Shown one piece after another: positions 8,216-17,866 of a DNA stretch of 64,000 bases. The notes under the pieces were generated by a model that was not told where the DNA came from, did not search any database, and saw only the letters and a program-made list of their open reading frames with translations. Position 1 is the stretch's first letter, and each line of letters starts with the position of its first letter. Source of the DNA: an uncultured Arenicella sp. Its GTDB lineage: Bacteria; Pseudomonadota; Gammaproteobacteria; Arenicellales; Arenicellaceae. The translations under genes and the position numbers were made by a program. The DNA is taken from positions 1-64,000 of the forward strand of contig CALJWL010000054.1 in assembly GCA_937974565.1 (NCBI GenBank). Reading direction: 5' to 3'.

Positions 8216-9547
8216 CTATACCTTTTTTATCAGGCTGTAGTAAAAACCATCCATGGCGTGTAACCCGGGCAGGGTTTGTAAGCCGCATTCAAGCTTGAGC
8301 CCCATTGAATGTTTGATCATTTGAATTTGCGCGTTGTCTGTTTTCGTAACAAATTTTCGAATTTGATGCTCATTTTCACTCGGTAATATCGAACAAGTCA
8401 TGTAAAGCATTAAGCCGCCTTGCGCTAAATGCGGCCATAAATTGTTTAACAAGCGAGCTTGAACTTCATTTAGCTTTTCAATATCACTGAGTCTTCGATG
8501 GTGTTTGATGTCCGGATGCCGACGTATTACGCCCAAGCCTGAGCAGGGCGCGTCAATGAGTATTCGGTCATAACCACCTGTTGGCACGAGCCAATTGGGT
8601 TTTAGGCTCGCATCAGTGACGTGTATGTCTGCATTTAAATTAAGCCGTTTAAGAGTGGTGTTAAGTTGTTCACAGCGCTTTTCGGATATGTCCAATGCAT
8701 GCATTGTGCCTTTATTGTTCATACACTCAAGCATGTGGGCTGTTTTACCACCCGGGGCAGCACAGGCGTCTAACACCGCTTGGTGAGGCTGAACATCCAA
8801 TATCGTTGCGGCTAATTGTGCTGCTGTGTCTTGCACTGAACAACTGCCCTCAAAGAACCTCGGTAAATCGCCAACCGCACGCGGTGTCTGTAAAATAATT
8901 CCGTGCATTGAATGTGGGTCTGCAACCGCATCAATAGTTTCGTTGTTAAGTAGTTCAAGGTACGCGTCCCGAGTTTGAATCATTTGGTTTGTGCGTAAGC
9001 ACATCGGCGGCCGTTGATTGTTTGCGTGCATCACAGCTAAGGCATGATTTGGCCAGGCATGAGCGAGTTCTTTTTGCAACCACTCGGGGTGGCTGGCGCT
9101 TACGGCATCGGCTACTTCTGCTGGGTTGCGCAAGTGATTTCTCAAACAACCATTGACCAGTTGCTTGGCCCAAACTTTATTGAGTTGTTTGCAGCCCTGT
9201 ACTGTTTCAGCCAGCACTGCGTGGTCCGCCGTGTTGAGGTGGCGTAATTGATAAAACCCCACAAGTAATAAAAAATGAACCAGACGATCTTTTTTTCGAA
9301 TCGGAGACCGCAGGTACTTTTTTGCTACCAAATTTAACTCACCATACCAGCGGCACACCCCATACACCAGTTCTTGAGTAAAGCCTTTATCTGATGGTGA
9401 AGGTTGCTGTTGTTCTACGTGATCAGCTAAAGCCGTATCAAGAGATCGACCTTGGTCGACAATCTCCCAGCAAATCTTAGCAGCCGCTGCACGTGAATTA
9501 AGCTTTCTAACTTGATTTTTTGGTTGCTGTTGTTGTTTTGGAGGCAT
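8216..9547 (-). CDS. rsmB: 16S rRNA (cytosine-967-C5)-methyltransferase RsmB
   Basis: 443 residues from the ATG at 9547 (MPPKQQQQ), which sits 11 bases after the fmt stop; the open frame reaches further into fmt, but without a better start. The first 140 residues are a NusB-like RNA-binding domain (ELVYGVCRWYGELN, then LLLVGFYQLRHL). The C-terminal half is the SAM-dependent methyltransferase with VLDACAAPGGKTAHMLE for SAM binding, RILIDAPCSGLGVIRRHPD carrying the PCS cysteine, and MTCSILPSENE carrying the TCS catalytic cysteine. It methylates 16S rRNA at C967. The fmt-rsmB pair is conserved in enterics as well. Confidence 0.95.
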   Translation of the reverse strand: MPPKQQQQPKNQVRKLNSRAAAAKICWEIVDQGRSLDTALADHVEQQQPSPSDKGFTQELVYGVCRWYGELNLVAKKYLRSPIRKKDRLVHFLLLVGFYQLRHLNTADHAVLAETVQGCKQLNKVWAKQLVNGCLRNHLRNPAEVADAVSASHPEWLQKELAHAWPNHALAVMHANNQRPPMCLRTNQMIQTRDAYLELLNNETIDAVADPHSMHGIILQTPRAVGDLPRFFEGSCSVQDTAAQLAATILDVQPHQAVLDACAAPGGKTAHMLECMNNKGTMHALDISEKRCEQLNTTLKRLNLNADIHVTDASLKPNWLVPTGGYDRILIDAPCSGLGVIRRHPDIKHHRRLSDIEKLNEVQARLLNNLWPHLAQGGLMLYMTCSILPSENEHQIRKFVTKTDNAQIQMIKHSMGLKLECGLQTLPGLHAMDGFYYSLIKKV

Positions 9548-9558
9548 AAGTGGCAATC

Positions 9559-10512
9559 TTAACGAAGTTGAAATCCGACAGTCAAAGCAAAGCCGTTGGA
9601 GAATTGCTGCCAAGGCATCGCCCGGCTTCCATCACGCTGCAAAATTTCTAATCTCAGCACACCTTGACCGCACTTTACATACACGCCGTACTCGTCTTGA
9701 GCGATGATTGTTCCGGGTAAGACAGAATGTGACGGCCGCTCATTGCTGTTATCGTCTGCCGGCGAAATCACCTTAGCCTGCCAAACACGAAGGCGTGTAC
9801 CATCGTATTGGCACTGCGCCACCGGAAACGGGATAAACGCGCGAATTTTACGATCGATATCGATTGCACTTAACGACCAGTCGATGTGGCTTTCTTCTTT
9901 TTTGAGTTTTCTTGCGTAGCACGCTTTTGTGTGATCCTGTGCTTTGGCGTCAAAAGACGGATTCTCATCCAATGCACGTAACGTTTCGCAAACGCCTTGG
10001 GCACCCAACTCGGCCAACTTATCGTGCAGGCTTAACGTGGTGTCAGTATCGAGTATGGGTGTTTCCAATATTTGGAAGACCGGCCCAGTGTCTAAGTCCA
10101 ATTCCATGCGCATTATCGCAACGCCGCTTTTGTTGTCCCCAGCTTCTATCGCACGATGTATCGGTGCCGCCCCACGCCATCTTGGTAGCAAAGAGGCGTG
10201 AATGTTAATACAACCAAACCGAGGAATATCCAGTATTAGCTGAGGTAACAACATGCCGTAGGCAACCACCACCATCACGTCTGGAGCAAGATTAGCGATG
10301 TGTTCAGCTTGGCCTTTCAATGTCTCCGGTTGGAAGACGCTGAGCCCCAAATCTTGAGCGGCTTTTTTTACGGCCGGCGGTGTTATTTTTTTGCCTCGAC
10401 CGGATTGACGATCAGGCTGTGTGAAAACCCCAATAATTTGGTGTTCTTTAGCCAAGGCCTGAAGCGCTGGCACGGCAAACTCTGGTGTGCCGGCAAATAT
10501 TACGTTCATCAT
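9559..10512 (-). CDS. fmt: Methionyl-tRNA formyltransferase
   Basis: 317 residues, the usual length. It transfers a formyl group from 10-formyl-tetrahydrofolate to initiator Met-tRNA. The formyltransferase domain has FAGTPEFAVPALQAL at the N-terminus, the basic loop RQSGRGKK, and the catalytic region INIHASLLPRWRGAAPIHRA with the Asn-His pair, then LDTGPVF. The C-terminal OB-like tRNA-binding domain ends with LRLEILQRDGSRAMPWQQF. It lies 16 bases after def, so the enzymes that add and remove the formyl group are made together. No irregularities are seen. Confidence 0.97.
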   Translation of the reverse strand: MMNVIFAGTPEFAVPALQALAKEHQIIGVFTQPDRQSGRGKKITPPAVKKAAQDLGLSVFQPETLKGQAEHIANLAPDVMVVVAYGMLLPQLILDIPRFGCINIHASLLPRWRGAAPIHRAIEAGDNKSGVAIMRMELDLDTGPVFQILETPILDTDTTLSLHDKLAELGAQGVCETLRALDENPSFDAKAQDHTKACYARKLKKEESHIDWSLSAIDIDRKIRAFIPFPVAQCQYDGTRLRVWQAKVISPADDNSNERPSHSVLPGTIIAQDEYGVYVKCGQGVLRLEILQRDGSRAMPWQQFSNGFALTVGFQLR

Positions 10513-10528
10513 TACCTCAGTATTGTCG

Positions 10529-11029
10529 TTAGCTCATTTTTGCGCGTTTTACTAACTTCTTTCGCACTCGATCTTGTTTGAGCCGTGATAGGTAATCCAC
10601 AAATACCTTGCCAGCCAGGTGATCCATTTCATGCTGGATACAAACCGCCAACAATCCTTCTGCGTCAAGCTCAAAAATTTCGCCTTGCTCATCCAAAGCG
10701 GTAACCTTAACTCGTTCAGCGCGTTTGACCGGTGCGTGGTATTCTGGAACAGAGAGGCAGCCTTCGTCGTAAACTTGTTCGCCATCGCGCTCAATGATGG
10801 TTGGGTTGATTAAGACTAGGCGCTCATTTCGCTCTTCTGATAAATCCATGACAATGACTTGCTGATGCACATTGACTTGGGTGGCAGCAAGCCCGATGCC
10901 GTTGGCGTCGTACATTGTTTCTGTCATGTTTTTAACCAGTTCGCGGACATCGTCGTTGACTTGTTCAACGGGGGTGGCAACGGTTCGTAAACGCGGGTCA
11001 GGGTAAACAAGAATTTCTAAAATAGCCAT
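10529..11029 (-). CDS. def: Peptide deformylase
   Basis: 166 residues from the ATG at 11029 ([15 protein letters not shown]); an ATG nine bases upstream is also in frame. All three catalytic motifs are intact: [16 protein letters not shown] (metal-binding Cys) and QHEMDHLAG (the HEMDH metal site with the catalytic Glu). It removes the N-formyl group from nascent proteins. It is the first gene of the minus-strand block that runs through to trkH, with a plausible promoter at 11089-11116. The lysM-dprA genes are divergent, as in many Gammaproteobacteria. Confidence 0.97.
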   Translation of the reverse strand: MAILEILVYPDPRLRTVATPVEQVNDDVRELVKNMTETMYDANGIGLAATQVNVHQQVIVMDLSEERNERLVLINPTIIERDGEQVYDEGCLSVPEYHAPVKRAERVKVTALDEQGEIFELDAEGLLAVCIQHEMDHLAGKVFVDYLSRLKQDRVRKKLVKRAKMS

Positions 11030-11077
11030 AATTGGCAACTAAATCTCTAATATGGGTTACAGTTTGAGCTAAAAATA

Positions 11078-11106
11078 ACGTAAACTATATTCTACATTGT
11101 TTACGT
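11078..11106. repeat. Perfect inverted repeat, operator-like, upstream of def
   Basis: ACGTAAAC (11078-11085) and GTTTACGT (11099-11106) form a perfect 8-bp inverted repeat with a 13-base AT-rich spacer, so the half-site centres are 21 bases or two helical turns apart. That spacing fits a dimeric DNA-binding protein, and the repeat covers the predicted -10 box of the def operon. The regulator is unknown. Confidence 0.5.
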
Positions 11107-11116
11107 AACATGCTAA
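11089..11116 (-). promoter_or_regulatory. def: Predicted sigma70 promoter of the def-fmt-rsmB operon
   Basis: Read on the minus strand, TTAGCA (11116-11111) and TAGAAT (11094-11089) are separated by 16 bases, giving 4/6 and 5/6 matches to the -35 and -10 consensus. The site is about 60 bases ahead of the def ATG. It is overlapped by the inverted repeat at 11078-11106. Confidence 0.4.
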
Positions 11117-11681
11117 ATTAGCTGTGGTTATTGGTTTTTTTCAGGCTTTTCATGCTATCAGTTTAACTTGCCATAGGCCTGTGAGTGACGGCTAATACAA
11201 CTACGTAACACAACGGTTAAGTGGGTTTTAGCGAATGCTAAGTTAGCGTCAGCAAGACTCTTTAGTTATCGGCTAAATCCGAAGTCTGAAACAATATATC
11301 GTAGTATCTAGGTTTCTAGCTCGGTTTTAAATACCAAATTAACGTTGTTGGTGATTAAGATTCTAACGAGTATCTATATGCCCTTTAATGTGTATTATAG
11401 TGAACTCTGGGCGGATTGAGCAGATTGATGGGTGATTGGGTGACTGCAAACATAGGCTGAAACCCGGTTTGTAGTTCGTTGTGATGGTTTGATTGGCATC
11501 GCAACTCTTACATTAGCCTGAAAAGGCTTTTGTGTGTCGATGGTTACGGCTATGCGATACGCTACCCGTAATTTAATACCGAATACATACTAAATTTTTA
11601 GGCACACCTTTAAATATGACAAAAATGAATACACAGATACAGGTTTGTTCTGGTAGAACCCATCAATCTACCTTGGGAAAA
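11117..11681. other. Non-coding region between the divergent def and lysM genes
   Basis: About 565 bases with stops in all frames apart from a possible N-terminal extension of the LysM gene (ATG at 11616). It must contain the lysM-dprA promoter, but no single -35/-10 pair stands out. I see no tRNA-like or riboswitch-like fold. The length is unusual in an otherwise compact region. Confidence 0.5.
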
Positions 11682-12737
11682 ATGGTGAAAAAAATCACTA
11701 AAAATGTTGCCGGCTTATTAGCTGGGTTGACATTGACATTGGGTGTGTCTTCGACCGCTTTAGCGGACACCCCTGAGTTGGCGTCTAACTTTCCAGATCG
11801 TTATACTGTGGTCGATGGTGACACATTATGGGGCATTTCGTCGCGATTTTTGAGTGATCCATGGCGTTGGCCTGAAGTATGGCAGGGCAACCCTCAGGTT
11901 GAGAACCCAGATTTGATTTACCCAGGTGATGTGCTTGTCCTGACGTTCGTCGACGGCCGTCCAGTACTTCGAGCCTTGCGTCGGGAGACCGTTAAACTAT
12001 CGCCCTCCCCGAGACCAACACGGTTTGTTGATGCGATACCACCCATTGACCCTGCTGCAATTGAAGCGTATTTGAGTTCCCCGCTGGTAACAGACAAAGG
12101 CGAACTCGAAAAAGCCGGTTACATTGTTCAAGGCATGGATAATCGTTTGGTCGCCGGAAAGTATGATCAGGTCTATGCGCGCAAGGTGGGTGAAGACGCT
12201 GAATCTTTTCGAGTTTTCCGACCAGGACGAACTTTTGTTGATCCGGTTAGCAAGGAATTACTTGGTTATGAGGCCATCCATGTTGGCGATGCAAACATGT
12301 TGCGCAGAGGCGATGATGTATCTCGATTAGTGTTAACTAAGACCCATACTGATGCCAATATTCGAGACCGCTTGCGACCTATTTATAAGAAAGAGGCGCT
12401 GCCATTCTTTCACCCTAAGCTGCCTAAAAATGATGATATTCGAGGCGTTATTTTAACAACAGAGAACGAATCCACTGAATTGGGTGCGCTGTCTGTTGTT
12501 GCAGTAAGTCTCGGTGAACGCGAAGGCGTAGAGGCGGGTGATGTGTTTCGCGTGCTGAGTCAAAAGGTCGCCAGAGAAGACCCGTTTACAGGAGAGGCGT
12601 TTCAGATACCCGAAGAAAAAATTGGCGTCGCGTTAGTGTTTAGAACCTTTGAGAAGGTGAGCTATGCACTGATTACCGATTCCAGTCGCCATATTGAGCC
12701 AGGGGACGTGTTTATGAGTCCTAATGCTGATTATTAG
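11682..12737 (+). CDS. Exported LysM domain protein
   Basis: 351 residues from the ATG at 11682. This start gives a canonical signal peptide, MVKKI then GLLAGLTLTLGVSSTALA, cleaved before DTPEL; an in-frame ATG at 11616 would add 22 residues. A LysM module follows directly: YTVVDGDTLWGISSRFL, WPEVWQGNPQVENPDLIYPGDVL. LysM binds peptidoglycan, so the protein should be periplasmic or cell-wall bound. The long C-terminal region (about 110-351) has beta-rich repeats of the type seen in other LysM proteins encoded next to dprA; it has no recognisable hydrolase motif. The gene precedes dprA, an arrangement frequent in Gammaproteobacteria, and has its own terminator. Confidence 0.88.
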   Translation: MVKKITKNVAGLLAGLTLTLGVSSTALADTPELASNFPDRYTVVDGDTLWGISSRFLSDPWRWPEVWQGNPQVENPDLIYPGDVLVLTFVDGRPVLRALRRETVKLSPSPRPTRFVDAIPPIDPAAIEAYLSSPLVTDKGELEKAGYIVQGMDNRLVAGKYDQVYARKVGEDAESFRVFRPGRTFVDPVSKELLGYEAIHVGDANMLRRGDDVSRLVLTKTHTDANIRDRLRPIYKKEALPFFHPKLPKNDDIRGVILTTENESTELGALSVVAVSLGEREGVEAGDVFRVLSQKVAREDPFTGEAFQIPEEKIGVALVFRTFEKVSYALITDSSRHIEPGDVFMSPNADY

Positions 12738-12791
12738 GGCTAATGTTTGCTCCGTTGTTTTCGCTTAAAGCGCAAAAGTACTGAAAAATTT

Positions 12792-12827
12792 AAAGGCTTG
12801 CTGACTCGTATATTAGCAAGCCTTTTA
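12792..12827 (+). terminator. Terminator after the LysM gene
   Basis: AAAGGCTTGCT (12792-12802) pairs perfectly with AGCAAGCCTTT (12815-12825) across a 12-base loop and ends in TTTTA. It lies between the LysM gene and dprA, so dprA is probably transcribed from its own promoter or by read-through. Confidence 0.8.
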
Positions 12828-12948
12828 TGTTGTAATAGTCAGTGAAGGTTTGTTACATTGATTTTAGGATTCATTTTTATATAAGCTTGATCGTTGTATA
12901 TCAAATACGGTCGTAAGCATTCTACTTTGGCTAAGGAGAGCCGCTGTT

Positions 12949-14103
12949 ATGTATAAGCGCAATTTTCGTGGGGTCTCGCAAGTATTAAATCAGCAAGGCA
13001 TGGAGGCGGAGTCTGCAAAGTGCTGGTTTTCGTTTATTCGTGATAGGCGTTGGTCTCGCACTCAAAAAAGAAAACTACTTGAGTATTTTGGCGATTTGAA
13101 CTCGGTTCTTTCAGCAAGTGAGAGCGAGCTTGATCAAGTTTTGGGTACCAAGCGGCGTTCACGTAAACCGGGCGTTGACGCTAGCCAAATAAATAAAGAT
13201 ATTCTTTGGGTGGCTTCTGGACATCATCAGTTAATAACGTTTTTTGATCCTCGTTATCCTGATGTCTTGCGCGAAATAAATGATCCGCCAATAGCGCTGT
13301 TTGCGGCCGGTGATCTTTCGCTTCTTGATAAACCCAAAGTGGCCATTGTTGGGTCGCGCAAGCCTAGTCCAATTGGGGTAAGAGTGACGACGCAAATTTC
13401 ATCATCACTCAGCGCTTTGGGCATAGCGATAGTCAGCGGCCTTGCATATGGCATAGATGCGATTGCTCACGAAGCGTCGTTATCGATCAACGGCCCAAGT
13501 ATTGCGGTGATCGGTTGTGGAATTGATGTGGTTTACCCTGCAAGGCATCGGGCGATATATCAAAAAATGCATAACAACGGTTTGATTTTAAGTGAGTACC
13601 CTCTGGGCTTTGCCCCGAGCAAATACACGTTTCCAGATCGAAACAGATTGGTGAGTGGCTTATCCAGTGGCGTAGTGATTGTGGAGGCGGCTGAGAGAAG
13701 TGGTACGTTAATCACAGCCAGATTGGCAATTGAGCAAAATCGTGAGTTGATGGTGGTGCCAGGGCCCGCGGTCAGCAATCAATACTCGGGATCACACCGG
13801 TTGATAAAAGACGGCGCGGCGCTGGTTTGCAATGGCGATGACGTGCTTGAACTCCTTTTCACAGAGATGAGCGAATTCTGTGCTAATCTAGAATCGTCTG
13901 AGCAAAAAGCCAGTGCTTATGTGGGTCTTAATCAACAGCAACTGAAAGTATTCGAAGTGCTTAGCCATGAGCCGTTGAGTATTGATGCAATTATTAATCA
14001 GACGGCGTTAGCGTCAGAAGAAATCACCGCGTTATTATTAGAGCTGGAATTAAGTGGAATGGTTGCTGCGACACCCGAAGGCGGTTACATTAGAGCCCAA
14101 TAG
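12949..14103 (+). CDS. dprA: DNA processing protein DprA
   Basis: 384 residues. The central Rossmann-like DprA domain is clear: VAIVGSRKPSPIGVR, IVSGLAYGIDAIAHEASL, VIGCGIDVVYPARHR, LSEYPLGFAPSKYTFPDRNR and EAAERSGTLITARLA. The N-terminal 90 residues fit the helical SAM-like region. The last 65 residues resemble the winged-helix domain of the family. DprA loads RecA on incoming single-stranded DNA during natural transformation. The start is supported by a strong ribosome site (AAGGAG, 12933-12938). Together with the pilMNOPQ genes in this window it suggests that the organism could be transformable; this is inference. Confidence 0.95.
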   Translation: MYKRNFRGVSQVLNQQGMEAESAKCWFSFIRDRRWSRTQKRKLLEYFGDLNSVLSASESELDQVLGTKRRSRKPGVDASQINKDILWVASGHHQLITFFDPRYPDVLREINDPPIALFAAGDLSLLDKPKVAIVGSRKPSPIGVRVTTQISSSLSALGIAIVSGLAYGIDAIAHEASLSINGPSIAVIGCGIDVVYPARHRAIYQKMHNNGLILSEYPLGFAPSKYTFPDRNRLVSGLSSGVVIVEAAERSGTLITARLAIEQNRELMVVPGPAVSNQYSGSHRLIKDGAALVCNGDDVLELLFTEMSEFCANLESSEQKASAYVGLNQQQLKVFEVLSHEPLSIDAIINQTALASEEITALLLELELSGMVAATPEGGYIRAQ

Positions 14104-14185
14104 CTTATGGTTATCTATGTGCATCTGGTGTTTTATATTGATGCTTTATTCAGCCAACAACCGTATTCCTATTCGGGAGGCCGTA

Positions 14186-14671
14186 ATGAAAGAAGACATG
14201 CTAGAAGTACTTGTTTATCTCTTTGAGAATTACATTGCTGATGGCCTAGATTGGGATACGGATCATACCGAAATTGAAGAGGAGCTTCTGGGGGCTGGCT
14301 TTGATGGCGCAGAAATCGATAAAGCTTTTTTTTGGTTAGAAGAGCTATTAACCGTTTGCGACCAAGAATCGATTACACTCTTTAATACGCAAAGCACGAA
14401 TTTGATCCGACATTACGCGGAAGGCGAAAACGCTCGTTTAGGTGGCGAAGGTCAGGCCCTGTTGGCCCGTCTAATGGGGGTCGGTGTGCTTGATTTGAAC
14501 TCTCGAGAAATGGTCATTGATAGAGTAATGGCTTTGGATTCGCGTGATGTCAATATCGATCACATAAAATGGGTTGTGTTGATGGTATTGAGTAACCAGC
14601 CCAATTTTGACGAAGTGGCTGAGTGGGCCGAAACCATCGTAAGTGATGGCTTAGTGCCACTGATACATTAG
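14186..14671 (+). CDS. smg: Smg family protein (DUF494)
   Basis: 161 residues from the ATG at 14186, which has a GGGAGG ribosome site at 14175-14180; a longer open frame starting inside dprA is not credible. The N-terminus, MKEDMLEVLVYLFENYI, and the mid-region LARLMGVGVLDLNSREMVID fit the Smg/DUF494 family of small acidic helical proteins. The family is conserved beside dprA and topA in many Gammaproteobacteria. Its molecular function has not been settled. The gene follows dprA by 82 bases and is probably co-transcribed with it. Confidence 0.93.
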   Translation: MKEDMLEVLVYLFENYIADGLDWDTDHTEIEEELLGAGFDGAEIDKAFFWLEELLTVCDQESITLFNTQSTNLIRHYAEGENARLGGEGQALLARLMGVGVLDLNSREMVIDRVMALDSRDVNIDHIKWVVLMVLSNQPNFDEVAEWAETIVSDGLVPLIH

Positions 14672-15142
14672 TACTTACAGCCCTTCATTGCGTCGGTTAT
14701 TTGTTTGGGCAAGGACATATCGAATGCAAAGTCGTGTTTTGTTAAATCTAACCTACCTTTGCCTGAGGAAAAACTGTCATCAGAGTTTATGAGGGTCGAA
14801 AACAACGATCCATCCCCCTATTCTTGTCGACAATTGCTATCGAAGGCTTGCTCGACGAGTGAAATCAATGGATACTCGCGCCCCGCATGGCCTATTATTT
14901 AGGTTGATAACGATGGTTTCATTATTTTGAAGACAATGCTGTTTTGTTTGAATGTGGATTATCGTGGTTCAGTAAGCGGCAACAATATACGTCTATTTAA
15001 TAGTATGTAACAGTTGGGGCCAATAAAGGTGTTGTTATCTGGTCGAAAACTCGGTTATGGTAAATAAGGTATTCGGAAGACTCTGGTTACCATAACCTTT
15101 AACCTCATTATTTAATCGCACTGCGACATAGTTAAGTTTGAT
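14672..15142. other. Non-coding region between smg and topA
   Basis: 471 bases. A 65-codon open frame at 14705-14902 has no ribosome site and no family resemblance, so I treat it as chance. The distal part carries the perfect 11-bp inverted repeat described at 15053-15097. The topA promoter should be here, but I cannot place it with confidence. Confidence 0.5.
15053..15097. repeat. Perfect inverted repeat upstream of topA
   Basis: GGTTATGGTAA (15053-15063) and TTACCATAACC (15087-15097) are exact reverse complements separated by 23 bases, ending 45 bases before the topA ATG. It could be a hairpin in the topA 5' leader, a cruciform-forming site or a protein-binding site. It is not followed by a T run, so it is not a classical terminator. 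Confidence 0.6.
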
Positions 15143-17863
15143 ATGGGTAAATCTTTAGTGATTGTGGAGTCGCCAGCTAAGGCGAAAACGATCAACAAAT
15201 ACTTAGGTAGCGACTACATCGTTAAGTCCAGTGTGGGGCATATACGTGATTTGCCCACCAGTGGTAGCGATAAAAAACCCGTTGATGCTAAAGAAAGAGC
15301 TCGCCAAGCCGCGATTACCCGCAAACTGTCGCCAGAACGAAAGGTGGTGCATAAAAAGAAAAAGGCCAAAGAGCAACTGATTCGACGAATGGGTATTAAC
15401 CCTGAACAGGGCTGGTCGGCGCGTTATGAGATACTGCCCGGTAAAGAAAAAGTGGTGGACGAACTTGTTTCTTTGGCCAAAAAAGCCGACACAATCTATC
15501 TCGCAACGGATATGGACCGAGAGGGAGAAGCCATCGCTTGGCACTTGCAAGAAGCCATTGGTGGTGACCCGTCACGATACAGGCGTGTGGTGTTTAACGA
15601 GATAACCAAACCTGCAATTCAAGCGGCGTTTGAGAACCCTGGGCCAGTTGATATGGCGCGAGTGAACGCTCAACAAGCGCGGCGTTTTTTAGATCGTGTT
15701 GTTGGGTATATGGTGTCACCGTTGTTGTGGGCAAAGATTGCTCGGGGTTTATCCGCTGGTCGAGTGCAGTCTGTGGCCTTACGTTTAGTGGTAGAGCGCG
15801 AACGTGAAATCAGAGCGTTTATCCCGGAAGAATATTGGGATCTGTTTGCAGATCTGAAAACGGGGGCTGGCAACCAAGTAAAGTTTGAAGTAAAAAATCA
15901 CAAAGAGCGTGCTTTCAAGCCTGTTAATGAAGAGCAGGCCCAGGCCGCGGTTGCTGACCTTAAGGGCGAAAGCTTCACTGTTGCTGATATCAATGAAAGG
16001 CCTACGTCAACTAAACCAACAGCGCCTTACATCACCTCTACATTGCAGCAAGCGGCTAGCACTCGGTTGGGTTTTGGCGTGAAGAAAACAATGATGCTAG
16101 CGCAACGTTTGTATGAGGCGGGCTACATCACTTACATGCGTACTGACTCAACTAATTTAAGTAAAGACGCCGTGTTTCAGTGCCGTAACTATATTGATAA
16201 AGAGTACGGCCAAAAGTATTTGCCACAAAGCCCTGTTTCGTACTCTAGCAAAGAAGGCGCGCAAGACGCTCACGAAGCAATACGGCCGTCAGACGTTCAA
16301 ATTAAGCCCACCCAACTCTCCAATGTGGATAGAGACGCAGAGCGCCTATACACGTTGATATGGCGTCAGTTTATTGCTTGTCAGATGGTGCCGGCCAAAT
16401 TTCTGAGTACTAGGATATCGGTTAACGCGGGTGACTATGAGCTTCGTACCCGTGGCCGTGTTGAGGTTTTTGATGGCTATCAACGTGTTCAGCCACCGAT
16501 GAGTAAGGGCGATGATGATGGTGTGCTGCCAGCGATGAAAGTAGGTGAGACATTGGGGCTGGATGCGTTGTTGCCGAATCAGCACTTCACTAAACCTGCG
16601 GCTCGATACACGGAAGCCAGTTTGGTTAAAGAGTTAGAAAAACGAGGTATTGGCCGACCTTCTACTTACGCGGCTATTATCTCTACAATTCAAGATCGAG
16701 GTTATGTTCAGGTTGAGAAGCGTCGCTTCTATGCCCAAAAGATGGGTGACATCGTAACTGAGCGATTGGTCGAAAGTTTTACCGATTTGATGGATTACGA
16801 TTTCACCGCCAACATGGAAGAATCACTGGATGACGTGGCTAAAGGACGTAGACAGTGGAAAAACTTATTAGACAGCTTTTACGATAAATTTTCCGAAACG
16901 CTGTTAAAAGCTGAAAACGACGATGACGGCGGGATGAGGCCTAATGCGCCTACTGAAACAGACATTGCCTGTGGCTCATGTGGCCGTAATATGCAAATTC
17001 GCACTGGCAGTACGGGTGTTTTTCTAGGATGTTCGGGCTACTCATTACCACCGAAAGAGCGTTGTAAATCAACCATGAATTTGGTGGCTGGCGATGAGGC
17101 TGTCAATGTTGATGAAGACGACGAGGCCGAAGCTAAATTATTGATTAAAAAGCGGCATTGCACTATTTGCAATGCCGCCATGGATGGTTACTTTCTGGAC
17201 GAGAAGCGAAAATTGCATATTTGCGGTAATAACCCAGACTGTTCGGGATTTGAGATTGAAGAAGGTACATTCAAAATCAAGGGCTATGAAGGGCCGGTGC
17301 TTGAGTGCGATAAGTGCGGCAGTGAAATGCAGCTTAAAAACGGTCGATTCGGCAAGTACTTTGGTTGCACTAATGACTCTTGTAAGAATACACGTAAGCT
17401 TTTACGCAACGGTGAGGCGGCGCCTCCAAAAATGGACCCAGTGCCAATGCCGGAACTAAAATGCTTAAAAGTAGATGATCATTATGTGTTGCGCGATGGC
17501 GCCGCAGGCCTGTTTTTGGCCGCCAGTGGGTTCCCTAAAAATCGAGAAACACGTGCGCCCTTAGTTGCTGAAATTTTGCCGCATCGAGACGAAATCGACG
17601 TCAAATACGATTATCTATTTTCAGCCCCGGTCGCGGATGCGGATGGCTTGCCAACGGTTATTCGCTATAGTCGAAAGACAAAAGAGATCTATGTACAGTC
17701 TGAAGAAGACGGCAAAGCGAGTGGTTGGAAGGCTTTTTATGAGGGTGGAAAGTGGGTTGTTAGTGCCGCTAAGACGGTAAAGAAAAAGGCGAAAAAGAAG
17801 GCATCTAAAAAGAAAGCCTCGAAGAAAACTAAAAAAAAGGTCAGTAAGAAAACCCCTCACTGA
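15143..17863 (+). CDS. topA: DNA topoisomerase I
   Basis: 906 residues. The TOPRIM domain opens with [18 protein letters not shown] and has the acidic triad region [12 protein letters not shown]. The catalytic tyrosine is Tyr331 in [14 protein letters not shown], followed by the conserved Arg333. Three C-terminal zinc-finger modules can be seen: CGSCGR with CSGY and a later Cys, CTIC with CGNNPDC, and CDKCG with CTNDSC. The last 35 residues are a lysine-rich tail ([16 protein letters not shown]), common in proteobacterial TopA and probably DNA-binding. The enzyme relaxes negative supercoils. A 23-residue lysine-rich insertion in the TOPRIM region (near residues 65-80) resembles that of other gammaproteobacterial homologues. 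Confidence 0.97.
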   Translation: MGKSLVIVESPAKAKTINKYLGSDYIVKSSVGHIRDLPTSGSDKKPVDAKERARQAAITRKLSPERKVVHKKKKAKEQLIRRMGINPEQGWSARYEILPGKEKVVDELVSLAKKADTIYLATDMDREGEAIAWHLQEAIGGDPSRYRRVVFNEITKPAIQAAFENPGPVDMARVNAQQARRFLDRVVGYMVSPLLWAKIARGLSAGRVQSVALRLVVEREREIRAFIPEEYWDLFADLKTGAGNQVKFEVKNHKERAFKPVNEEQAQAAVADLKGESFTVADINERPTSTKPTAPYITSTLQQAASTRLGFGVKKTMMLAQRLYEAGYITYMRTDSTNLSKDAVFQCRNYIDKEYGQKYLPQSPVSYSSKEGAQDAHEAIRPSDVQIKPTQLSNVDRDAERLYTLIWRQFIACQMVPAKFLSTRISVNAGDYELRTRGRVEVFDGYQRVQPPMSKGDDDGVLPAMKVGETLGLDALLPNQHFTKPAARYTEASLVKELEKRGIGRPSTYAAIISTIQDRGYVQVEKRRFYAQKMGDIVTERLVESFTDLMDYDFTANMEESLDDVAKGRRQWKNLLDSFYDKFSETLLKAENDDDGGMRPNAPTETDIACGSCGRNMQIRTGSTGVFLGCSGYSLPPKERCKSTMNLVAGDEAVNVDEDDEAEAKLLIKKRHCTICNAAMDGYFLDEKRKLHICGNNPDCSGFEIEEGTFKIKGYEGPVLECDKCGSEMQLKNGRFGKYFGCTNDSCKNTRKLLRNGEAAPPKMDPVPMPELKCLKVDDHYVLRDGAAGLFLAASGFPKNRETRAPLVAEILPHRDEIDVKYDYLFSAPVADADGLPTVIRYSRKTKEIYVQSEEDGKASGWKAFYEGGKWVVSAAKTVKKKAKKKASKKKASKKTKKKVSKKTPH

Positions 17864-17866
17864 CAC

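Noticed and set aside
14705-14902. 65-codon plus-strand frame between smg and topA
   Set aside because: No ribosome site, atypical composition, no family pattern, and it lies in a region with regulatory-looking repeats.
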